From an uncultured Paraprevotella sp. (GTDB lineage Bacteria; Bacteroidota; Bacteroidia; Bacteroidales; Bacteroidaceae), in contig URKA01000045.1 in assembly GCA_900548345.1 (NCBI GenBank), positions 1 to 11,235 on the forward strand: 11,235 nt of DNA, in the 5' to 3' direction. The position numbers and the translations under genes are program-made. The notes beneath the pieces are model-generated. The model had not been told where the DNA came from. It saw nothing but the letters and a program-made list of their open reading frames with translations, and made no database searches. Of this stretch, positions 6,847-11,235 are shown piece after piece (positions within the stretch are counted from its first letter, which is position 1; every line of letters starts with the position of its first letter).

Positions 6847-8364
6847 TTAATCTTGAATCAGGTTCTTACCGGTCATATCGGCAGGCTGCTCCAGTCCCAT
6901 GATGTGCAGGATGGACGGTGCCACATCGGCCAGAATACCATTGTTCACCTTGGCGTTCTTGTTGGCCGTCACATAAATGAACGGAACCGGATTCAATGAA
7001 TGAGCCGTGTTGGGTGTATCATCGGCATTGACTGCGTTGTCGGCGTTTCCGTGGTCGGCAATGATGATGGTTTCATAATCGGTAGCTTTTGCTGTCTCAA
7101 CCACTTCCTTCACACATTCATCCACAGCCTTCACAGCTTTCTCTATTGCACTGTATATGCCGGTATGACCTACCATGTCACCGTTGGCGAAGTTCACCAC
7201 AATGAAATCATATTTATCTTCCTTGATGGCAGCCACCAGCTTGTCTTTCACCTCGTATGCACTCATCTCCGGTTTCAGGTCGTACGTGGCCACCTTAGGC
7301 GAAGCCACCAGAATGCGCTCTTCCCCTTCGTACGGAGTCTCGCGGCCTCCGTTAAAGAAGAAGGTCACATGCGCATACTTCTCCGTCTCTGCCGTATGCA
7401 ACTGTTTCAGGCCCTTGCTGCTGACATATTCGCCCAGCGTGTTTTCCACATTCTCTTTGGGGAAGAGGATGTGTACGCCCTTGAAACTTGCATCGTATGG
7501 TGTCATACAGTAGTATTGCAGACCGGGCACCGTCATCATGCCCTGTTCCGGCATATCCTGCTGGGTCAATACGATAGTAAGTTCTTTGGCGCGGTCGTTG
7601 CGGTAATTGAAGAAAATCACCACATCGCCCTCCTTGATTGTACCGTCTACAGTTGAATTGTTGATGGGCTTGATGAACTCATCAGTCACTCCCTCATCGT
7701 AAGACTCCTGCATGGCGGCCACCATATCCGTAGCCTGCTTGCCCTCACCTTTTACCAACAGGTCGTAAGCCTCTTTCACACGCTCCCAACGTTTGTCACG
7801 GTCCATGGCATAGAAACGGCCTACGATGGAAGCTATCGTGCAACCCGTCTTGTCGCATTCAGCCTGGAGTTGCTCGATGAAACCTTTTCCGCTCTTCGGG
7901 TCCGTATCACGACCGTCCATAAAGCAATGCACATAAGTATGGGCAATACCGTATTCCTTGGAAATTTCACAAAGCTTAAACAAGTGAACCAAAGAGGAAT
8001 GCACGCCTCCATTGGATGTCAACCCCATCAGATGCACGCTCTTTCCGTTATTCTTCGCATATTCATAAGCAGAAATGATTTCGGGATTCTTCAGGATACT
8101 GCCGTCTGCACAGGCACGGTTGATTTTCACCAGGTCCTGATAAACAATCCGGCCGGCACCGATATTCAGATGCCCCACCTCGGAGTTGCCCATCTGACCG
8201 TCGGGCAATCCTACGTTCTCACCGGATGCCTGCAACTGCGACATGGGATAATTCTGTGCCAGATAGTCCATATAAGGCGTCGGAGTATTGAAAATCACAT
8301 CTCCCTTACCATGGTTACCTATCCCCCAACCGTCGAGAATCATCAAAAGTGCTTTCTTTGCCAT
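6847..8364 (-). CDS. gpmI: 2,3-bisphosphoglycerate-independent phosphoglycerate mutase
   Basis: A cytoplasmic glycolytic and gluconeogenic enzyme that interconverts 3- and 2-phosphoglycerate using two Mn2+ ions and a phosphoserine intermediate. The 505-residue length is normal for the family (about 510). Visible signatures are MILDGWG (metal ligand D11), DGQMGNSEVGHLNIGAGR with the catalytic S61, the FMDGRDTDP block (about 148-156), FFNYRNDRA (about 252-260) and the C-terminal IIIADHGNAD metal-binding block. The start ATG follows an A/T-rich leader and fits the conserved MAKKALLMILDGWG beginning. It is a single-gene unit with its own -7 box (8402-8410) and terminator (6791-6827). No anomaly was seen. 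Confidence 0.98.
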   Translation of the reverse strand: MAKKALLMILDGWGIGNHGKGDVIFNTPTPYMDYLAQNYPMSQLQASGENVGLPDGQMGNSEVGHLNIGAGRIVYQDLVKINRACADGSILKNPEIISAYEYAKNNGKSVHLMGLTSNGGVHSSLVHLFKLCEISKEYGIAHTYVHCFMDGRDTDPKSGKGFIEQLQAECDKTGCTIASIVGRFYAMDRDKRWERVKEAYDLLVKGEGKQATDMVAAMQESYDEGVTDEFIKPINNSTVDGTIKEGDVVIFFNYRNDRAKELTIVLTQQDMPEQGMMTVPGLQYYCMTPYDASFKGVHILFPKENVENTLGEYVSSKGLKQLHTAETEKYAHVTFFFNGGRETPYEGEERILVASPKVATYDLKPEMSAYEVKDKLVAAIKEDKYDFIVVNFANGDMVGHTGIYSAIEKAVKAVDECVKEVVETAKATDYETIIIADHGNADNAVNADDTPNTAHSLNPVPFIYVTANKNAKVNNGILADVAPSILHIMGLEQPADMTGKNLIQD

Positions 8365-8401
8365 AATCTTTATGTTTTATAAGTTATCGTTCTTTCTGCC
8401 T

Positions 8402-8410
8402 GCAAATTTA
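8402..8410 (-). promoter_or_regulatory. Promoter -7 box of gpmI
   Basis: The minus strand reads TAAATTTGC, matching the Bacteroides -7 consensus, 37 bases before the gpmI ATG. A -33 TTG is not evident at the usual distance. It gives gpmI its own promoter outside the invertible segment, as expected for a housekeeping enzyme. Confidence 0.6.
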
Positions 8411-8577
8411 AACATATAAATCGAGAATCCCGTTTCCCCCTTACCTAAATTTTACACCACCCTCGCAGATAAACATAAAAATACGGCCTTCGTTCATTGT
8501 TTTGTCTGACAATAAGGACAAATCATACCCCACAAAAGCCAAAAAGAACCGGATTATATACCTTAATTATATAGGAC

Positions 8578-8611
8578 AAAAAAACTGTTCCTCTCTTCGT
8601 AAGAGAGGAAC
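8578..8611 (-). terminator. Leftward intrinsic terminator formed by the left inverted repeat
   Basis: GTTCCTCTCTT (8587-8597) and AAGAGAGGAAC (8601-8611) form a perfect 11-bp stem with a 3-base loop. In the leftward (minus) transcript this is followed after two bases by seven T (8584-8578), a good intrinsic terminator. It should stop transcripts from the promoter at 8621-8652 before they reach gpmI. The right repeat lacks both the perfect stem and a T-run in the rightward direction. Confidence 0.65.
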
Positions 8612-8612
8612 T
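8592..8612 (+). repeat. Left inverted repeat of the phase switch
   Basis: Starts TCTCTTCGTAAGAGAGG and matches 8761-8781 in reverse complement at all 21 positions. Each copy is itself nearly palindromic around a three-base asymmetric centre (CGT here, ACG in the other copy), as expected for a recombinase site whose core sets direction. Extended outward to 8587 it becomes a perfect hairpin. Confidence 0.88.
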
Positions 8613-8620
8613 CTCACGTA

Positions 8621-8652
8621 GCAAAGGTATGTATAAAACTGAATAAAAGCAA
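8621..8652 (-). promoter_or_regulatory. Promoter inside the invertible segment, facing left as sequenced
   Basis: The minus strand has TACCTTTGC at 8629-8621, a full match to the Bacteroides -7 box. A TTG at 8652-8650 sits exactly 20 bases upstream as the -33 element. It is the best-formed promoter in the window. The -7 box is 8 bases from the inner edge of the left repeat, so transcription would start at about the repeat. Facing left, it leads only into the repeat hairpin and then gpmI. Inverted, it would drive the genes from 8817. Confidence 0.75.
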
Positions 8653-8760
8653 CAAAAAAAGCAAAAAAGTTTTAAAAGAACGCCGTATACTTGACAAAAT
8701 GTCGGGCTATACGAGGCGAAACTCCATTTAAACCTCTCATTCATATTTTGTTATGATGCC

Positions 8761-8781
8761 AGTTCCTCTCTTACGAAGAGA
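8761..8781 (-). repeat. Right inverted repeat of the phase switch
   Basis: Reads AGTTCCTCTCTTACGAAGAG on the plus strand, the reverse complement of 8592-8612. Outside the 21 bp the outer flank differs: it lacks two bases present at the left copy, so its hairpin is bulged, and no T-run follows. Rightward transcripts should therefore pass through it toward the ATG at 8817. Confidence 0.88.
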
Positions 8782-8816
8782 ACTATCCTTAATGTTTCAT
8801 TTTAAAACAACAACGT

Positions 8817-9665
8817 ATGAAAAAATTTTTCCTTATGGCAGTGCTTGCATTATGCGCAGGTATGCCTGCCACGGCTCAAATCTCAACCGGAACTCCGACT
8901 GCCAAGAAAATCAAAACTGGTAACCGTCCGCAAGCCGGCGACTTCGGTCTCTACCTGGGTATGACCTCGAACATGTTCAAGAACCTCGCAGATAAGGACA
9001 TTAAAATGGACCCGCTGCCTCTGGTAAACTTAAAGTATATGATTTCCAACAACTGGGAAGCACGTTTGGGACTGGAATTCTCCCGCACCCGCGAGACTCT
9101 CAATATCGAGAATGAAATGGAAGCACCAAACGAACAGACTTATACCTTGGAAAACAAATACAAATATGTGGAATCAGAAAACCACATCAATCCGGGTATC
9201 GCATACCACTTTAACTCAAAGAACCTTCTGGATGTGTATGTAGGTGCGGAAGCCACTCTCGGATGGAGCCGCAACTCTACATACCACAACTTTACAGATA
9301 TTGTTGACGAAAGCAGCGAGAAGATTGCCACGGCCGACGGTTACAACAACACACGCAAGGCATCTTTCCAGTTAGGTGCGGGAGCCTTTATCGGTTTGCA
9401 GGCTTTCATCGCCGACCTGCCTTTGGCTATCGGTGTTGAATACGGCATCTCTACACTGTTCGACACACATCTGCGTTACAAGAACGAAGCACAATTCGGT
9501 GATAGCGACGAGGTTGTTACTTATGCAGCCAGCATGGACGACCTGCCTAACATCAACAAGAAGTTCGGCGGTGAAGACTTCGCAGGTTCCGGTGACGGCA
9601 TGAAGGCCAACAAAGGCAAAATCGGAAGCCAGTTCCGCATCACCCTGAGTTATTACTTTAAATAA
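8817..9665 (+). CDS. Outer-membrane beta-barrel protein, probably phase-variable
   Basis: A 282-residue exported protein with a clear signal peptide (MKKFFLMAVLALCAGMPATAQ, cleavage after about residue 21). The mature part has alternating amphipathic strands, such as DFGLYLGMTSNMF, NWEARLGLEFSRT, LDVYVGAEATLGWS, ASFQLGAGAFIGLQAF and SQFRITLSYYFK. It ends in aromatic residues, as outer-membrane barrels do; roughly 8-12 strands are likely. It is the first gene of a three-gene operon behind the invertible segment, and in the sequenced orientation no good rightward promoter precedes it. The layout recalls the phase-variable S-layer locus of B. thetaiotaomicron (BT1927 and neighbours), but I cannot confirm homology by eye. 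The leader before the ATG is A-rich with no strong Shine-Dalgarno sequence. The barrel is well supported; a role as surface layer, porin or decoy is inference. Confidence 0.85.
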   Translation: MKKFFLMAVLALCAGMPATAQISTGTPTAKKIKTGNRPQAGDFGLYLGMTSNMFKNLADKDIKMDPLPLVNLKYMISNNWEARLGLEFSRTRETLNIENEMEAPNEQTYTLENKYKYVESENHINPGIAYHFNSKNLLDVYVGAEATLGWSRNSTYHNFTDIVDESSEKIATADGYNNTRKASFQLGAGAFIGLQAFIADLPLAIGVEYGISTLFDTHLRYKNEAQFGDSDEVVTYAASMDDLPNINKKFGGEDFAGSGDGMKANKGKIGSQFRITLSYYFK

Positions 9666-9681
9666 ATAAACATTAGCGCAT

Positions 9682-10131
9682 ATGAAATATATAAAATATT
9701 TATGCATTGCGGTTCTCGCCCTGTCTTTGCACGGTTGTGGTACCACCACCAGCAACAGGTCGTTCAGTCCTGACCTGACGCAACTGCACATCCTGATGGA
9801 TGACTTGGTATTTATCGGCGAGACTGAAGTGGAAATGTCATACAGCACCTATCTGTACGGATTGTTCTACAATATCCACACGGTAAACGGTCAGGACTAT
9901 GACGCCACACAGAAGAAAATCACCAAACTGGAATCACGCTTCTTCGGCGGCCTCGGCAAGTTGGACAAAGCCACCTACAAGGTATTGGACCAATATCCCG
10001 AAGCGCGCTATTTCCAGGTTGTACGCCGGACAAAAGTCAAGGACAAACTGTTCTTGGGCAACAGCGTAAAGGAAACAGCTATCATCCGTGCATACAAGTT
10101 CAAGGATGATTGCTGCCACAAATCAAATTAA
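9682..10131 (+). CDS. Small lipoprotein of unknown function
   Basis: A 149-residue protein with a lipoprotein signal peptide: MKYIKYLCIAVLALSLHGC, lipidated Cys at residue 19. The mature N-terminus (GTTTSNRSF) lacks the acidic run of Bacteroidetes surface lipoproteins, so it more probably stays on the periplasmic side. The body is mixed alpha/beta with no motif I recognise; the end is basic and contains a Cys-Cys pair (DDCCHKSN). It starts 16 bases after the beta-barrel gene with no promoter between, so it belongs to the same operon. It may help assemble or anchor the barrel protein, but nothing in the sequence proves this. Confidence 0.85.
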   Translation: MKYIKYLCIAVLALSLHGCGTTTSNRSFSPDLTQLHILMDDLVFIGETEVEMSYSTYLYGLFYNIHTVNGQDYDATQKKITKLESRFFGGLGKLDKATYKVLDQYPEARYFQVVRRTKVKDKLFLGNSVKETAIIRAYKFKDDCCHKSN

Positions 10132-10142
10132 GTAAATAAACT

Positions 10143-10178
10143 ATCAGTCCGTCTCCCCCCAAAGGAACGGACTGATTT
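10143..10178 (+). terminator. Stem-loop between the two lipoprotein genes (attenuator or weak terminator)
   Basis: ATCAGTCCGT (10143-10152) and ACGGACTGAT (10167-10176) form a perfect 10-bp stem with a 14-base loop that contains a run of C, followed by TTTATCTT. The tail is only partly T-rich, so it may terminate only some transcripts and lower expression of the gene at 10191, or it may stabilise the upstream mRNA. No separate promoter for the gene at 10191 was seen. Confidence 0.6.
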
Positions 10179-10190
10179 ATCTTCCCATCC

Positions 10191-11003
10191 ATGAAAAAAA
10201 TACTGTTACTGCTTTTCATGCTACCTTGTTTCACGGCTTGCGACGACGAAGACGATGCAAGCCCCGTAACCTTATTCACGGATTTCATCAGAACCGGAGC
10301 CTTGTACAGCAACTCAATGTATGAAATCAACTTAGAAGCCAACAGTATCAAAGGACACTTGTCGACCATCGACATTTCCACATTCGACTCGGAAAGAGGC
10401 GTGGTGGCCGTATGGGACTCCACACTGAACGGAACATCTTTCAAACATACCTATTACTACAAGGCCCCGCAACTGAAAAACGACTCCACTGTCATCAAAA
10501 TGACCATCTCCGTGACGAATACCGAAGGAGACGAGAGTAACTTCATCTACTCATACCTGATTGTACAGCGCGACTACCAGCTTGAAGAGACATCAGGCAT
10601 TACGCTTTACAGCATGGAAACCGACGAACATCCCAACGGGCTATGTCTGGAAAACCTGCGGCCGCTCATGGTATCGCTGGCAGACTCCGCAAGCATAGAC
10701 ATATACACCCACGTGGATGACCAGGACCCAAGCACACTTGCAAGGGAATGGCGCACGAATACGGATATTTACTTTGCCCGTGTCAACACATTCGATTATG
10801 CCGGGGCAACCCGGAAATCGGTCACCGAAACCTTTGCCTCATCCATCGGCAATCCGCGCATCAAGGGGTTGAAGAACGACGACATCATCCTGGTGGGCAG
10901 AGGCAACCGTGCCATCGGAGCCATCAAGATTATACAGGTCTTCGACGAGCAAGGTTCAGAGAACGACCGTTACCTGATTAACATCAAAAGAATCAGAGAA
11001 TAA
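10191..11003 (+). CDS. Lipoprotein of unknown function, probably surface-exposed
   Basis: A 270-residue protein with a lipoprotein signal peptide (MKKILLLLFMLPCFTAC, Cys at residue 17). The mature protein begins DDEDDASP. An acidic run directly after the Cys resembles the lipoprotein export signal that sends Bacteroidetes lipoproteins to the outside of the cell. The rest is rich in beta-strand stretches with many Thr, Ser and Asp; an N-terminal beta-sandwich-like half and a second half (about 150-270) are possible, but I recognise no known domain or catalytic motif. It is the third gene of the operon controlled by the invertible segment, placed after an internal stem-loop, and is followed by a good terminator. 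A surface role alongside the barrel protein is inferred. Confidence 0.85.
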   Translation: MKKILLLLFMLPCFTACDDEDDASPVTLFTDFIRTGALYSNSMYEINLEANSIKGHLSTIDISTFDSERGVVAVWDSTLNGTSFKHTYYYKAPQLKNDSTVIKMTISVTNTEGDESNFIYSYLIVQRDYQLEETSGITLYSMETDEHPNGLCLENLRPLMVSLADSASIDIYTHVDDQDPSTLAREWRTNTDIYFARVNTFDYAGATRKSVTETFASSIGNPRIKGLKNDDIILVGRGNRAIGAIKIIQVFDEQGSENDRYLINIKRIRE

Positions 11004-11058
11004 GAAAGACTTTTCATTTTTATTTTAATTATGAGGGATGACATTCATCCTTTCAAGG

Positions 11059-11091
11059 AAGTCCGGGCTTGTGAAAGTCCGGACTTTTTTT
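11059..11091 (+). terminator. Terminator of the phase-variable operon
   Basis: AAGTCCGG (11059-11066) pairs with CCGGACTT (11079-11086) over 8 bp with a 12-base loop, directly followed by TTTTT (seven T in all). This is a good intrinsic terminator about 55 bases past the stop of the gene at 10191. A smaller hairpin, GGATGA/TCATCC (11036-11050), precedes it. Confidence 0.85.
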
Positions 11092-11119
11092 GACACCCTG
11101 CATCCGTTCCCTGTCTTCT

Positions 11120-11235
11120 TTACAGCCATGCGGACGGAAACTTATCCGGATGCGGCAGTATGCTTTCCATCACCTGACATAAACTATAAATAAAAGTTTT
11201 ATTTTCAAAAACAGAAGTTTTGGTTTCAAGAATAA
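11120..11235 (-). CDS. Possible C-terminal end of a gene entering from the right edge
   Basis: The minus-strand frame is open for 38 codons from the window edge to a TAA at 11122-11120, ending in VMESILPHPDKFPSAWL. It faces the convergent terminator at 11059-11091, a plausible gene arrangement. A stretch this short is often open by chance, and no family is recognisable. The 11092-11119 interval holds nothing else. Confidence 0.25.
   Translation of the reverse strand, partial: ILETKTSVFENKTFIYSLCQVMESILPHPDKFPSAWL

Larger units (their letters stand above)
8592..8781. other. Probable invertible promoter segment (phase switch)
   Basis: Two perfect 21-bp inverted repeats (8592-8612 and 8761-8781) flank 148 bp containing one good promoter. 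This is the architecture of Bacteroides invertible promoters controlling capsules and outer-membrane proteins: a segment of some 150-250 bp with a promoter near one repeat pointing outward. As sequenced, the promoter faces left, away from the operon at 8817, so the operon would be OFF. In the other orientation the -7 box would fall at about 8744-8752, facing right, with transcription starting near 8759 and a leader of about 58 bases. No recombinase gene is in the window, so the invertase must act in trans. The structure is seen directly; inversion itself is inferred. Confidence 0.82.

Noticed and set aside
8553..8573. Direct repeat ATTATATA spaced 13 bases apart near the left end of the switch
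   Set aside because: Short and of low complexity in AT-rich DNA. It could be an operator, but nothing else supports this.
8691..8715. TTGACA followed by a TATAC-like sequence, resembling a sigma-70 promoter
   Set aside because: The Bacteroides primary sigma factor uses the -33/-7 TTG and TAnnTTTG pattern, not the E. coli type, and the -10 match is poor.
8523..8744. Minus-strand open frame of 73 codons across the invertible segment
   Set aside because: It spans the left inverted repeat, its terminator hairpin and the promoter, and its composition follows the AT-rich intergenic DNA. It would be broken by inversion and has no recognisable family.

Overview
The window looks like chromosomal DNA from a gut Bacteroidales species (Bacteroides or a close relative). 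The evidence is a TonB-dependent receptor with an N-terminal carboxypeptidase-regulatory-like domain, several Bacteroidetes-style lipoproteins, a DUF3109-type cysteine-rich protein, A-rich leaders with weak Shine-Dalgarno sequences, and several promoter -7 boxes of the Bacteroides type TAnnTTTG(C). No tRNA, rRNA, CRISPR array, insertion sequence or recombinase gene was seen.

Left part (1-8400), all on the minus strand and read right to left. gpmI (glycolytic phosphoglycerate mutase) has its own -7 box and ends at a strong hairpin. A three-gene operon follows: a TonB-dependent receptor without a SusD partner, a parallel beta-helix surface lipoprotein, and a secreted phosphatase resembling tartrate-resistant (purple) acid phosphatase. 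It ends at a terminator at about 1518-1570. A likely two-gene operon comes next: ung (uracil-DNA glycosylase, with its own promoter) and, 7 bases later, the DUF3109 protein. The far left end holds a nearly perfect 28-bp inverted repeat and a possible outward-facing promoter.

Centre (8365-8816), a 452-base gap. It contains the most notable object in the window, a probable invertible promoter. Two 21-bp perfect inverted repeats (8592-8612 and 8761-8781) enclose 148 bp that carry one good Bacteroides promoter. In the sequenced orientation this promoter points left, away from the plus-strand operon that begins at 8817, so that operon should be OFF. Inversion would put the -7 box at about 8744-8752, roughly 65 bases before the start codon. 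The left repeat is also an 11-bp hairpin followed by seven U in the leftward transcript, so it should act as a terminator that protects gpmI from the inverted promoter.

Right part (8817-11003), plus strand: an outer-membrane beta-barrel protein, a small lipoprotein and a larger lipoprotein with an acidic post-cysteine stretch. They form one operon with an internal stem-loop before the third gene and a terminator at 11059-11091. The arrangement recalls phase-variable surface-protein operons of Bacteroides, such as the S-layer locus of B. thetaiotaomicron. That link is inferred from layout and recall, not from an alignment. A weak open reading frame enters from the right edge on the minus strand.
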